From the NCBI GenBank assembly GCA_031283155.1, contig JAITCI010000083.1:1-49244 (forward strand): a stretch of 49,244 nt of DNA, written 5' to 3'. The notes below the pieces were generated by a model. It was not told the origin of the DNA. It searched no databases and worked only from the letters and a program-made list of their open reading frames with translations. Made by a program: the position numbers and the translations under genes. Each line of letters opens with the position of its first letter. Within the stretch, counting starts at the first letter, position 1. The DNA is from Spirochaetota bacterium (lineage in GTDB: Bacteria > Spirochaetota > JAGLSM01 > JAKPMW01). Shown here one piece after another: positions 40,401 through 49,127 of this stretch.

Positions 40401-40650
40401 GCAGGAAAAAAGCGACCGGCAGAAGAAAGACAAGCGGGGCGATGGGCATAAGTGGCTCTGCGTTTTGATTCTGGAGGCTGACTCGGGTGGCGTAGGCGAA
40501 TAAAAACACAGGAAAAAACCAGGCCGCTTTGCCGAATGCCGCGAGCAGCACAGGAGCCGGCCAGAGTACTTCGCCCGCGAGCACTCCAATCAAACCTGCC
40601 GCAATAAACAATGCCACCCAGCCCTGCCAGCTTTGTTTTCTGTATCCCAT
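37462..40650 (-). CDS. ftsK: DNA translocase FtsK with long repetitive linker
   Basis: LIIAGTTGSGKSVCVNAIICSILF (Walker A), LILVDPKYVEMAPYNGIPHLL, LILVIDELADLMLLA, C-terminal gamma domain ASASYLQRRLKIGYNRSSRMVERME. Confidence 0.95.
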   Translation of the reverse strand: MGYRKQSWQGWVALFIAAGLIGVLAGEVLWPAPVLLAAFGKAAWFFPVFLFAYATRVSLQNQNAEPLMPIAPLVFLLPVAFFLLAAGSDPSTGGLVGSVGESITRPVYLYGGKTALWLTGIGGMALCVFLFVRALGILEKIPDAEYALAGEAPHPFGYTETFTERPGRAIHGSIRRDLLRAQKLRARAVSPDADEYAWPSDERADAGYARTPDERAYREHAHNTERSAPIHKYTGHETTRVYEQPAPIHGYAWKPDNLATDPYPWPPFGGKGINIELPDEQTSKRERAWPSDERAFPEHAHNTEPAPIHGHTQAAERPIESVWVPDERAFREQTHTEPERAEYEAAHTRPPNTDERATAPIHERTQAAERPIESVWVPDERAYPQPAPPDERANERAALRAFCERAHNAERVPFFTRLIVESPDTSEKDTPSGYFASVVQPLAPDVLPAAAQPAEFPLGNIFPEDDSDTAPPDEDAYLQKFAADCALPDEPCADVSYFTEDSAPAAVGVTDAPVKDDSPPVNGFAVNMVLAPDNAMISYKEPPAEERAPDCFAALAMTEPEESLSIPDAAHTQARDTGSEKFTGALNPPKRIHAKPIPYRKPDAALLVKSIAQIDEDTRAHMQNTAKQLEQTFSEFGIEARVTNICRGPVITQYEVMVPPGIRLSRVVALQDNIALNLAAASVRIEAPIPGKAAIGIEVPNLKRSIVTLRDILESADFQNSRARIPLALGETVSGAPMVADLASMPHLIIAGTTGSGKSVCVNAIICSILFHMSPAHARLILVDPKYVEMAPYNGIPHLLIPVINKPRDAILALRWLVREMEDRYQRLQSLGARNIESYNERSDEHMPYLILVIDELADLMLLAAKEIEDSISRLAAMSRAVGIHLIFATQRPSVDVLTGVIKNNFPARIAFQVASTIDSRTILDAKGADKLLGKGDSLFMGPGSPGARRVQGAFLSEAEVEKTTAYLQSLGEPQYQMDILDDDTSTTDDDADDYASEDDPLYEDAVSIVLTTQRASASYLQRRLKIGYNRSSRMVERMEKDGIVGPQIGSKPREIFASAKA
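38978..39004 (-). repeat. Half-copy of the 10001..10146 repeat, in-frame inside ftsK
   Basis: gtcattgcgagtgcagcgaagcaatcc; encodes APDCFAALAMT in FtsK. Confidence 0.8.
39833..39866 (+). repeat. Palindromic element copy 2, in-frame inside ftsK
   Basis: atgcctttacccccgaaagggggccaagggtacg; FtsK peptide YPWPPFGGKGI. Confidence 0.8.
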
Positions 40651-40701
40651 GCCGCCGCCTTATAAAGGTACTTCATCCTTATCGGTGTTTTGGGCAAGGG
40701 A

Positions 40702-41607
40702 TTAAAGAATGATGATCCACAGGAGGGCGGCAGCCAGGCAGTACCAGCCGAAGAGATGGAAATTGCCCGACTTCAGGAAGCGCACCAGCAATATGAGCGC
40801 AAGCAGTCCAAAAACGAAAGAGGAAAGAAAGCCCGCGATATGGTAGGCGGGGATAAAGAGCGCGCCCGGGTATGAGACCGTAAGGGTACTTGCCGCCATG
40901 TCTGCCGATGCAGAACCGTGTACAAGCGTATAGATCTGGAGCAGGAGCGCGCCCGCCAATGCGGGAATGAAGATCAGGAAAGAGAATACGCCCGCGTTTT
41001 CGCGCCGCAAGCCGGTAAGCCGCGCGGCGGAGATGGTCAAGCCAGAGCGCGAGAGCCCGGGCAGAATCGCTGCCGCCTGCGCGAGGCCAATGATGAGAGC
41101 ATCCAGCGCTGTCGGGATGGTTTTTCCCGAAATAATTTGCGGATCACTCTGCGCCTCTCCCGCTTTTTTGCGCTGCGTCCATTCGGAGACGAGCAGGATA
41201 ACGCCGGTACAGCCGAGAAGCAACGCAACCACATCCGGGCGCTGCGTGATCTCTTCCGCCTGGGTATGAAAAAGCAGTCCGGCAACCGCAATGGGGATCG
41301 TGGCCAGCAGCACCAACCCAAACAGCCGGAGCGGTGCATACGTACAGAGAGCCGCGCGTCCATTCGCGCGCATTTCCGGAATGACCGTTAGCGGGGAAAG
41401 AAAAACGGAAAAAACCTCGCGCGCGAATACGATCAGCACCGCGCCCAATGTACCGAGGTGAAAGACCACTTCGGTGAAGGGATCCATGGATGCGGAACCG
41501 GGCAGGATGAGTTCGCCTAAGAGAACCAGGTGTCCGGAGGAGCTGATGGGCAGAAATTCGGTGACGCCCTGAATCGCGCCGAGGAGGATACCTTCAATAA
41601 CGCCCAT
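40702..41607 (-). CDS. uppP: Undecaprenyl-diphosphatase
   Basis: GVIEGILLGAIQGVTEFLPISSSGHLVLL; ILPGLSRSGLTISAARLTGL. Confidence 0.93.
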   Translation of the reverse strand: MGVIEGILLGAIQGVTEFLPISSSGHLVLLGELILPGSASMDPFTEVVFHLGTLGAVLIVFAREVFSVFLSPLTVIPEMRANGRAALCTYAPLRLFGLVLLATIPIAVAGLLFHTQAEEITQRPDVVALLLGCTGVILLVSEWTQRKKAGEAQSDPQIISGKTIPTALDALIIGLAQAAAILPGLSRSGLTISAARLTGLRRENAGVFSFLIFIPALAGALLLQIYTLVHGSASADMAASTLTVSYPGALFIPAYHIAGFLSSFVFGLLALILLVRFLKSGNFHLFGWYCLAAALLWIIIL

Positions 41608-41713
41608 GATGTTCCCCCGCACAAAATATAGCAAGATTGCGTCGAAAAGAACTTATAGCAGAGCCTGTGCTTTCCGATTATCGGGATAACAGAATACACG
41701 CTGGGGACAAGGC

Positions 41714-42673
41714 ATGGTTCGGAGAATTTTTTTTACGATATATATGTGCGTTTTCGCTCTGCGGCTTTTTGCCGAGTACCCGACTCTGGAAGCGCCGAGC
41801 CTTTCGGTGCAGGTTGATCTCCTGCAGCGCACCTACTATATCAACGAACCCATTCCGGTTTATATGACGGTGGTCAACACGAGCGCGGAACCGGTGCGCT
41901 TCAGTCTCGCGCAGCAGATTTTCCTCAACTTTGATTTTCGCGTCCGCAGTTTGCAGGATATGCAGGTGAAGGAGCGCGACGACTGGCAGCTCCATAAGCT
42001 CGCGTCCCGTCAGGATATTTTGCAGGCAGAAGCGGCGCGCAGTATTACGCTTGCCCCGGGCGAGCGTTTTGGGCGGGTTATTGATATTGCCGAGTGGCTG
42101 CGCCTTATTGATCCCGGGGTGTATGAGCTGACCGGATATTTCTGGATGTACCCCCAGCGCGCGAGCTACGATTACCGCTACGAGTCCAACCGCAAGCGCT
42201 TTTTGCTCGAAGCCCCGCGCGAGGTGGTCGAAGCCATAGCGCTTGAAAAAGCGACGCAGAGCGAGACCGAAGTTAAGCGTATGTCCGCCGATGAGACCGT
42301 CGATTATATCATCTCCGCGAAGCGCCGCGGCGACTGGGATGCTTACTTCCGCTTTATGGATCTCACGCGCCTGATTAACGTTTTCCATCAATACCGCGCG
42401 CGCTATGTTGCCGCCGATCTCGCGTCGCGCTCCTCGGTTATGGACGATTTCAAAAATTTCCTGCGCGCCTTCCCCTCGGAGCAGATCGACCATCATTTTG
42501 TGCAGAATGTCACCGTTACCCGCGACGAAGCCACCCTGAACGAGAGCGCGAAGGTGGAGTGCATGATCGTGTACCGCACAGGCCAGCTTGTGGAGCGCAA
42601 AATCTACCATTTTTCGCTCTACCGCAAACTTGACCGCTGGTACGTCGACAGCTATTACGTTATTAACAAGTAG
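41714..42673 (+). CDS. Hypothetical exported protein
   Basis: Signal peptide MVRRIFFTIYMCVFALRLFAEYP; long GC-rich ORF with few alternatives. Confidence 0.75.
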   Translation: MVRRIFFTIYMCVFALRLFAEYPTLEAPSLSVQVDLLQRTYYINEPIPVYMTVVNTSAEPVRFSLAQQIFLNFDFRVRSLQDMQVKERDDWQLHKLASRQDILQAEAARSITLAPGERFGRVIDIAEWLRLIDPGVYELTGYFWMYPQRASYDYRYESNRKRFLLEAPREVVEAIALEKATQSETEVKRMSADETVDYIISAKRRGDWDAYFRFMDLTRLINVFHQYRARYVAADLASRSSVMDDFKNFLRAFPSEQIDHHFVQNVTVTRDEATLNESAKVECMIVYRTGQLVERKIYHFSLYRKLDRWYVDSYYVINK

Positions 42674-42716
42674 ACGCGCTTGCCTTTGATCCCGATTTCT
42701 CGCTATTTTCGAGTAT

Positions 42717-42799
42717 GGAGAGATGTCCGAGTGGTTGAAGGAGGCGGTCTTGAAAACCGTTGAGCGCAAGCTCCGGGGGTTCGAATCCCTCTCTCTCCG
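42717..42799 (+). tRNA. tRNA-Ser(TGA)
   Basis: ggagagatgtccgagtggttgaaggaggcggtcttgaaaaccg...ggttcgaatccctctctctccg; long variable arm. Confidence 0.95.
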
Positions 42800-42847
42800 C
42801 TCGCGGATGAATAGGATTTTTGTCCGTTTGTCTTTATATAGAGTTTT

Positions 42848-42934
42848 GGAGAGGTGCTCGAGTGGCTGAAGAGAGCTGCCTGCTAAGCAGTTGAACTCGT
42901 AAGGGTTCCGAGGGTTCGAATCCCTCCCTCTCCG
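42848..42934 (+). tRNA. tRNA-Ser(GCT)
   Basis: ggagaggtgctcgagtggctgaagagagctgcctgctaagcag...ggttcgaatccctccctctccg. Confidence 0.95.
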
Positions 42935-42979
42935 AATTGGTTTGCGGTAATTCAAGCGTGTGTATATTGGTGGCAGATA

Positions 42980-43300
42980 ATGCGAATCCTGGCTATCTTT
43001 GCGTACTTTCCGGCAATCGGGTGGTTTTTTCCCATGTTTCTGGCGGCGAAAAACAGCCTGTGCCAGTACCATGCCAAGCAGGGCTTCACCGCCTTTGTGT
43101 TTTTCACCCTCTGTTCCGCCGTCTCGTGGCTCGTGAGTCATTCAATACCGGATTTTATGCGTTTTTTTGAATTATCGCTCTATGGAGCGAGTATTATTCT
43201 GTACGTCATGCTTTTGGCGTGGGGGATCATGGCTGCGGCGCGCAATCTCGAAAAACCGCTCCCGATTGTCGGGAAACGAGCCGCGAACCTTCCATTATAG
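42980..43300 (+). CDS. Small membrane protein
   Basis: MRILAIFAYFPAIGWFFPMFLAAKNSLCQYHAKQGF..., three hydrophobic segments. Confidence 0.7.
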   Translation: MRILAIFAYFPAIGWFFPMFLAAKNSLCQYHAKQGFTAFVFFTLCSAVSWLVSHSIPDFMRFFELSLYGASIILYVMLLAWGIMAAARNLEKPLPIVGKRAANLPL

Positions 43301-43320
43301 CCTATAAGCACGGCGCGAAT

Positions 43321-43395
43321 GTGCCTTTAGCTCAGTCTGGATAGAGCGTTGGATTGCGGTTCCAAAGGTCGGAGGTTCGAATCCTCTAAGGCACG
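43321..43395 (+). tRNA. tRNA-Arg(GCG)
   Basis: gtgccttTAGCTCAG...ttgga-ttgcggt-tccaa...ggttcgaatcctctaaggcacg. Confidence 0.9.
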
Positions 43396-43418
43396 CAAGG
43401 GTTTTACAGGCGGGGTTT

Positions 43419-43492
43419 GCGCCATTAGCTCAGCTGGATAGAGCGTTGGATTCCGGTTCCAAAGGCCGGGGGTTCGAATCCCTCATGGCGCG
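43419..43492 (+). tRNA. tRNA-Arg(CCG)
   Basis: gcgccatTAGCTCAG...ttgga-ttccggt-tccaa...ggttcgaatccctcatggcgcg. Confidence 0.93.
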
Positions 43493-43516
43493 CATATACC
43501 CGAACGCTTCGCGTTT

Positions 43517-44899
43517 TTACCCAATGCTCAAAAACAGACTCGCCGTTGTGAAATAAATCAGAAGCCCGGTGATGTCCACAATGGTGGTCAGCGCCGGGCT
43601 GGCGATGACCGCCGGATCGCATTTGAACCAGGACGCTATAAACGGAAGAAGCGCACCGATGATCGTGGCCGTGATCACCTGCAGGCAGAGCGCGACCGAT
43701 ATCGATAACCCAACAAGCGCGAGCGAGGCGTCGGGGGGCATGGTGGAACCCCCGCCGAATATTATAACGCGAAGATACGCTATCACGCCCAGAAGCAGAC
43801 CCAGGAGCAGGCCAACGCGGAATTCCTTCACGAGCACAAACAGGGCGTCGCGTGGCGAGATTTCCTTCAGCGCCAGGGCGCGAATCACAAGGGTGGACGC
43901 CTGGCAGCCGGTGTTGCCGCCCGAGTCCGCAAGCATGGGGATAAAGGCCGCGAGAATGGTAAATTCCGCGAGTATCTTTTCATAGCCCTGAATAATTAAT
44001 CCGGACACAAGACCCAGCACCGCAAGCGCGGCGACCCATATCGAGCGGTTTGTGAAATGCTTCCATGACGAGGTGCGCATATACACGCCGGTTTCGTGGC
44101 TTCCGGCAACCGCGACGAGTTTTTCAATATCCTCGGTTTGCTCCTGGGTGATAACGTCGATGGCGTCGTCGCAGGTGATGATGCCCACCAGCGCCCCCTC
44201 CGCGTCCACCACCGGAATGGAGAGCAGATCGTAGAGGCGGATCTTGCGCGCGGCGTCTTCCTGATCGTCGTGCGCGCGCGTGAAGATGGTATCGGTATAC
44301 ATAATTTCCTCAACCGTTTCGCTGCGTTTTGCGACGATCAGATCCTGCAGGGACACGGAACCGAGCAGCCGCCGCTGCCTGTCGATCACATACGAATAGT
44401 AAATCATTTCCTTGTCGAGCGCCTCGTTGCGGAGATGCTCGATTGCCTGCGCCGCCGTTATATTCGCGGAGAGGGTCGCATAGTCCGAGGTCATCACCGC
44501 TCCGGCGGTTCCTTCTTCATAAGAGGAGAGGCGGCGGATATCTTCGCGTTCCGCCTGGGCGAGCGCGGGCAGGATGTCCTCGCCCTCTTCTTCGGGGAGG
44601 CGCTTAAAAAGGTCGGCGCGGTCGTCGGGCGCCATATCGGTCAGGATGTGCGCGATCTCGCGGCGCTTCAACTGCTGCAGGAGCAAACGCTGCTGCTCAA
44701 AATCCAGAAAGCTGAATATCTCCGCCTGCTCCTCGCGCGGACACAGCAGGAGAATCTCGCGGAGTTTGTCGGGCGTAAGCGCGGCAATGCACTCCGCTAC
44801 GACGGCGGGCGTTGTATCCGCGCAAAATTCCTGGATTGCCTTTGTTTCGCCGCTCTCCAGAAACTCAAGGACGTCGGGGGTGAGGAGGGAATCCATCAT
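43517..44899 (-). CDS. mgtE: Magnesium transporter MgtE
   Basis: N-domain and CBS pair (AGAVMTSDYATLSANITAAQAIEHLR; LLSIPVVDAEGALVGIITCDDAIDVI), TM domain MLADSGGNTGCQASTLVIRALAL. Confidence 0.93.
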   Translation of the reverse strand: MMDSLLTPDVLEFLESGETKAIQEFCADTTPAVVAECIAALTPDKLREILLLCPREEQAEIFSFLDFEQQRLLLQQLKRREIAHILTDMAPDDRADLFKRLPEEEGEDILPALAQAEREDIRRLSSYEEGTAGAVMTSDYATLSANITAAQAIEHLRNEALDKEMIYYSYVIDRQRRLLGSVSLQDLIVAKRSETVEEIMYTDTIFTRAHDDQEDAARKIRLYDLLSIPVVDAEGALVGIITCDDAIDVITQEQTEDIEKLVAVAGSHETGVYMRTSSWKHFTNRSIWVAALAVLGLVSGLIIQGYEKILAEFTILAAFIPMLADSGGNTGCQASTLVIRALALKEISPRDALFVLVKEFRVGLLLGLLLGVIAYLRVIIFGGGSTMPPDASLALVGLSISVALCLQVITATIIGALLPFIASWFKCDPAVIASPALTTIVDITGLLIYFTTASLFLSIG

Positions 44900-45215
44900 A
44901 CGCGCCTCTTTGGGATTAAAATTCCGTACAAAGCACAAAGGTAGGTATAGGCAGAACGCGGAGGGCAAATAATAATGAAGAATTTAAGAATTTTTATGAT
45001 GGCTGTATCACGGCGCGAGGGGATTGAGAGCATTTGCGGCTGGAATCTTTTTCGGAATGGACGCGATTTTGGGCGTCTTTGCGTACAGATTGGATGACGA
45101 TAACCTACGGTTGCTTCGCATCAGAGTTCAGCTGCCGGAACACGCCAGACCGTCCTTGACAACCGCGCGCGGACGTATACACTATGATTCGGCAAGGGTA
45201 TAGGAGGACGAAGCA

Positions 45216-45695
45216 ATGGCGCAGAATCGTGAAGAACAATTTATGCGTATGGTGATCGACGCGGCGGTGCAGAATGTGCATAACGGGCTTGGCGGACCCT
45301 TTGCGGCGATGGTCGTGAAGGGGGACGAGGTTGTCGCGATGGGTACCAACCAGGTGACGACCACAAACGATCCGACCGCGCACGCGGAGATCAGCGCGAT
45401 ACGCGCCGCCTGTACCAAACTCGGGAGTTTTCAGCTTTCCGGGTGCGAGATATATACAAGCTGTGAACCCTGCCCGATGTGCCTCGGAGCGCTCTACTGG
45501 GCGCGTCCCGATCATATTTATTTTGCCGCGACCAGGCAGGACGCCGCCGCATCCGGCTTTGAGGATTCTTTCATTTACGACGAGGTGGGGCTGGAATTCG
45601 GCAGCCGAAATATAGCGACGGATCATGTACTCGGCGGCGAGGGACGCCGCCCCTTTGACGCCTGGGATCAAAAAGAAGACAAGGTGCGCTATTGA
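45216..45695 (+). CDS. Nucleoside/guanine deaminase family
   Basis: TAHAEISAIRAAC and CEPCPMCLGALYWA zinc motifs; GuaD-like C-terminus. Confidence 0.88.
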   Translation: MAQNREEQFMRMVIDAAVQNVHNGLGGPFAAMVVKGDEVVAMGTNQVTTTNDPTAHAEISAIRAACTKLGSFQLSGCEIYTSCEPCPMCLGALYWARPDHIYFAATRQDAAASGFEDSFIYDEVGLEFGSRNIATDHVLGGEGRRPFDAWDQKEDKVRY

Positions 45696-46372
45696 GCGGG
45701 TGCTCCATTCGGGAAGCGTGGTACGCGCTTGTGCTTGCGGCGGGATTTTCGAGCAGGGCGGGCGCGTTCAAACCGGCGCTTCCGCTTGCGGGCCGCGCGG
45801 TTTTGCATCGCGTTCTGGACGCATTCGCGCCTGTGGTCGATGGCGTGTTTGTGGTAACGGGGCATGAGCGCGCGCGCGTTGAAAATCTGGTTGCCGAATG
45901 GATCGCGGAATATACGGAATATAATGGAGCGGAGCGCGCCGCATCGTTTTGCGCGCGGACGGTTTATAATCCCGATTACGCGAAGGAGATGATGACCTCG
46001 GTACTCGCGGGCGCGCGCGCTGTGCCACGCGGATCCTTTCTGTTTATTGTGCCGGCGGATTATCCGCTCATCACGGCGGAGGTTACGCGCGGTTTGCGAA
46101 ACCATGCGCTTCGCGCCGAGCTGCATCGGGATGGTGAAAAGCCGGACGTTTTCATTCCGCGCCATAATGGAAAGAACGGACATCCCGTGCTGCTTGCGCC
46201 GGAGAGCCTCGCGGCATTACAGGCTTCCGCGAGCCCATCCCTGAAAGAGTTTCTTTCCGCGCGGCGCAGAGTATATATTGATGTAGATAACGCGGGGGTG
46301 CTTGAGGATCTCGACACCCCGGAGGATTATGCGCGGATCGAAAAAATGCTGCGCGAGAAGGATTGTATATGA
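45692..46372 (+). CDS. MobA/MocA-like nucleotidyltransferase
   Basis: LVLAAGFSSRAGAFKPALPLAGRAVLHRVLDAF...FIVPADYPLIT...NGKNGHPVLL; TTG start overlapping upstream TGA. Confidence 0.85.
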   Translation: MSGCSIREAWYALVLAAGFSSRAGAFKPALPLAGRAVLHRVLDAFAPVVDGVFVVTGHERARVENLVAEWIAEYTEYNGAERAASFCARTVYNPDYAKEMMTSVLAGARAVPRGSFLFIVPADYPLITAEVTRGLRNHALRAELHRDGEKPDVFIPRHNGKNGHPVLLAPESLAALQASASPSLKEFLSARRRVYIDVDNAGVLEDLDTPEDYARIEKMLREKDCI

Positions 46373-47286
46373 ACAATATAAATTCCGGCGAGGTATTTGA
46401 GTCTCTTGTCGCGATGCGCAGTCAGGGGCGGCCGGTCGTTCTGGTGACAGTCATTTCCAAAGAAGGGCATGGTCCCGCAGCGCCCGGCGCGAAAATGGTG
46501 GTGGGTGCGGATGGCCGGATCGCGGGTACCATCGGCGGCGGCAACCTTGAGTATCTGGCGGTAAAAAAAGCGCAGGAGCTTCTCGCGGCGGCGCATCCCG
46601 AGCCGCTCTATGAGGTGTACGACGTTGGTGCCAATGATGAGGTATGCAGTACCCTTGCCGCTCCCACAGGGGGTAAAGGCACAGGTGCTCACTCGGACGT
46701 CTGCGATGAGACGTGCGCAAAGCGGCCGCGTGCCGAGCGCGCGCAGGCGACCGGGATGATCTGCGGCGGCAGGGCGAGTCTGTTTTTTGAACGGTACGGC
46801 GGCGGAGAAAATATGGTTGTGTTCGGCGCGGGGCATATCGGCTGCGCGTTGGCGCGCGCCTTGCCCGGGCTGGGCTATGGCCTGACCGTTATCGACAGCC
46901 GCAAGGAATATATAGAAGGGTTTCCGGGCGCGGCGCGCAGCATCTGCCACGATTACGGGCAGTCTTTTGAGGGGCTCGCCATTCCGCCGAATCCCTGGGT
47001 TGTTATCGCCACGCATACGCATACCCTGGACTATGCGGTTCTGGAGCAGGTATATAAGGCGCGCTGGAATCCACGCTACATAGGGTTGGTGGCTTCGCGT
47101 AAAAAACGCGCCCTCTTTCTTTCGCGCCTCCGCGAGGCCGTACCCGATGCGGATACATCGATGCTCTATATGCCCGCCGGTTTGGATATTGGCGGAACGG
47201 GACCCGACGAAATCGTGATTTCTATTTTGAGTGAGATTCAGTCGCTTAGGTTTAACCGGACAATTCTGAGGCATATGAGGGACTGA
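46369..47286 (+). CDS. xdhC: XdhC-family molybdenum hydroxylase maturation protein, carrying a repeat-derived insertion
   Basis: GRPVVLVTVISKEGHGPAAPGAKMVVGADGRIAGTIGGGNLE; ATGMICGGRASLFFE; FGAGHIGCALARALPGLGYGLTVIDSR; IGLVASRKKRALFLSRL. Confidence 0.9.
   Translation: MNNINSGEVFESLVAMRSQGRPVVLVTVISKEGHGPAAPGAKMVVGADGRIAGTIGGGNLEYLAVKKAQELLAAAHPEPLYEVYDVGANDEVCSTLAAPTGGKGTGAHSDVCDETCAKRPRAERAQATGMICGGRASLFFERYGGGENMVVFGAGHIGCALARALPGLGYGLTVIDSRKEYIEGFPGAARSICHDYGQSFEGLAIPPNPWVVIATHTHTLDYAVLEQVYKARWNPRYIGLVASRKKRALFLSRLREAVPDADTSMLYMPAGLDIGGTGPDEIVISILSEIQSLRFNRTILRHMRD
46649..46682 (-). repeat. Palindromic element copy 3, in-frame inside xdhC
   Basis: Plus strand gtacccttgccgctcccacagggggtaaaggcac; encodes TLAAPTGGKGT. 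Confidence 0.75.
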
Positions 47287-47327
47287 GATGAAGCTGCGCT
47301 TCCGCCAGGGGAAAGAGGCTGCGGATT

Positions 47328-47609
47328 ATGCTGACGCATGAAAAAATCGCTGAAGCAATAGAAAAGGCCGCGAGGGAATTTCCGCTGACAAAGGCGGATT
47401 ATTTCGGCTCGTATGCCAATAAACAGGCGACGGAGAAAAGCGATTTGGATTTGCTTGTCGAGTTTGAGGAACCGGTTGTATCTATCCTTGTCATTATAGG
47501 GTTGAAGCAATATCTGGAAGAAATATTGAGAATATCGGTCGATGTGATTCACGCGCCGCTGCCGGAAGGGACAATCATAGAAATTGAAAAGACGGTAAGT
47601 GTATTATGA
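47328..47609 (+). CDS. MNT-type nucleotidyltransferase antitoxin
   Basis: KADYFGSYANKQATEKSDLDLLVEFEEPV: GSx(10)DxD minimal nucleotidyltransferase. Confidence 0.85.
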   Translation: MLTHEKIAEAIEKAAREFPLTKADYFGSYANKQATEKSDLDLLVEFEEPVVSILVIIGLKQYLEEILRISVDVIHAPLPEGTIIEIEKTVSVL

Positions 47610-47813
47610 AAAAACGGGAAAGGATTATTCTGACAAAGATTCTCGAGGAATCATGCGCCTTGTCCCGAATGCTGACAGATACCGATGAAGCAGCTTTTCT
47701 CGTAAACGATGAAAAAATGCGGGCTGTGAGTATACGCATCAGCGGAAATCCCGGTTTTCAAAAAAGAAATCGAGGAGATGCTGGAGCAAAATGAAACTGA
47801 TTGAGGTTGCGCT
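47606..47813 (+). pseudogene. HEPN (DUF86-like) toxin remnant, internally deleted and frameshifted
   Basis: N-terminus MKKRERIILTKILEES...[15 protein letters not shown]-terminal [17 protein letters not shown] is in a different frame; the middle, including any Rx4-6H motif, is absent. Confidence 0.75.
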
Positions 47814-48884
47814 TCCGCTCGAAGTCATCAACGCCGAATCCGCCCGCGAAAAATCCATACGCCACGGGCATCCCTCCCCCCTGCACTTGTGGTGGGCGCG
47901 CCGCCCACTGGCCGCCGCGCGTGCCGTGATCTGGTCGAGCCTTGTGGACGACCCCTCAAGCCATCCCGACGAGTTTCCCACCGAGGAAGCGCAGAACAAA
48001 GAGCGCGAACGGCTTTTCAGGATTCTCTCCGAACTGGTGAAATGGGAAAATTCCAATAATCAGGAAGTGCTGAACGCGGCGAAGGTCGAAATAATGAAAT
48101 CCGCCCGCCCTGCTCGATCCCTTTGCGGGCGGCGGCTCGATACCGCTTGAAGCACAGCGGCTCGGGCTGGAAGCCCACGCCGACGACTTAAATCCCGTTG
48201 CCGTGATGATTAACAAAGCGATGATTGAGATACCGCCAAAGTTTGCGGGGCAGCCGCCCATAAACCCTGACGCAAAAAACAAAACGGATTATTCCGGAGA
48301 GTGGAAGGGCGCGCAGGAACTCGCCGAGGACGTGCGTTACTATGGCGAGTGGATGAAAAAGAAAGCCTTTGAGCGCATCGGGCATTTATATCCAAAGGTG
48401 CAAGACGAACATGGGCGGGAACATACCGTTTTGCGTAGACCTGTACACACAGTATGCTTTTAATGAAATGAAGTTCGGCGAGGCGGATGTGCTGGCGCGG
48501 GCAAAGAATACATCTGTGGAGAAACTCGCGGGGCGCGGGGCTCTCCACGCGCACAAGGGCGTTGTTCGTTTGCTTGCGCGGGAGGAAATTCCCGAAAAGA
48601 CCGACAAAGAAATCATCTGGCTGCTTGCCCAGCAGCTTACCCGCGCAATGGAAAAAGACGGCGTGGTGGGCGCGGCGAAAATAGCCGCCGATATATTTAC
48701 ATCCGAACCGGAGCAGGCAAAGGATCTGGCGTATCGTTTATTCACCATCGCGGAACGCAAGGGCTGGGCGCAGGAAGCATACGCCTATAATTCGCTTGTT
48801 ATCTCGTGGCAGGACGTTCAGGAAAAGGCGGCGGAGCTACAGACGCAAAAACGCAGCGCAGAGCAAATGACATTTCTTAAGTAA
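47791..48884 (+). pseudogene. DUF1156-family DNA methyltransferase remnant
   Basis: [55 protein letters not shown]; frameshift near 48110 into [39 protein letters not shown]-terminal piece 48369..48884 in another frame. Confidence 0.85.
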
Positions 48885-48923
48885 GCAGAACAATGCGTAA
48901 AGGCATATTTTCCGTCATTGTTT

Positions 48924-48988
48924 ATGCCTTTACCCCTTTACACCCTGTACCCACAGGGCATAAATGGGTGCCAAGGGGCAAGGGTACG
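48924..48988 (+). repeat. Palindromic element copy 4 (intergenic)
   Basis: atgcctttacccctttacaccctgtacccacagggcataaatgggtgccaaggggcaagggtac. Confidence 0.8.
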
Positions 48989-49127
48989 AGCGCAATCCAT
49001 TTTTGCATATTTTCGATCTTCTGTTGTGTGCCGCTTTTTGTCATAATAGCTAATGTATGCGCACCGCGTAAAAGCTCTTCCAAAGCGCCGAATCTTCCTT
49101 TATACTGAATTTTGTCGCGGAGGAAAG

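Noticed and set aside
41678-43141. 487-aa minus ORF
   Set aside because: Runs antisense through two tRNA-Ser genes (RDSNPR peptides are a tRNA-antisense signature) and the 41714..42673 gene.
44969-45215. Possible small gene or ncRNA upstream of the deaminase
   Set aside because: No clear ORF, structure or terminator I could defend.
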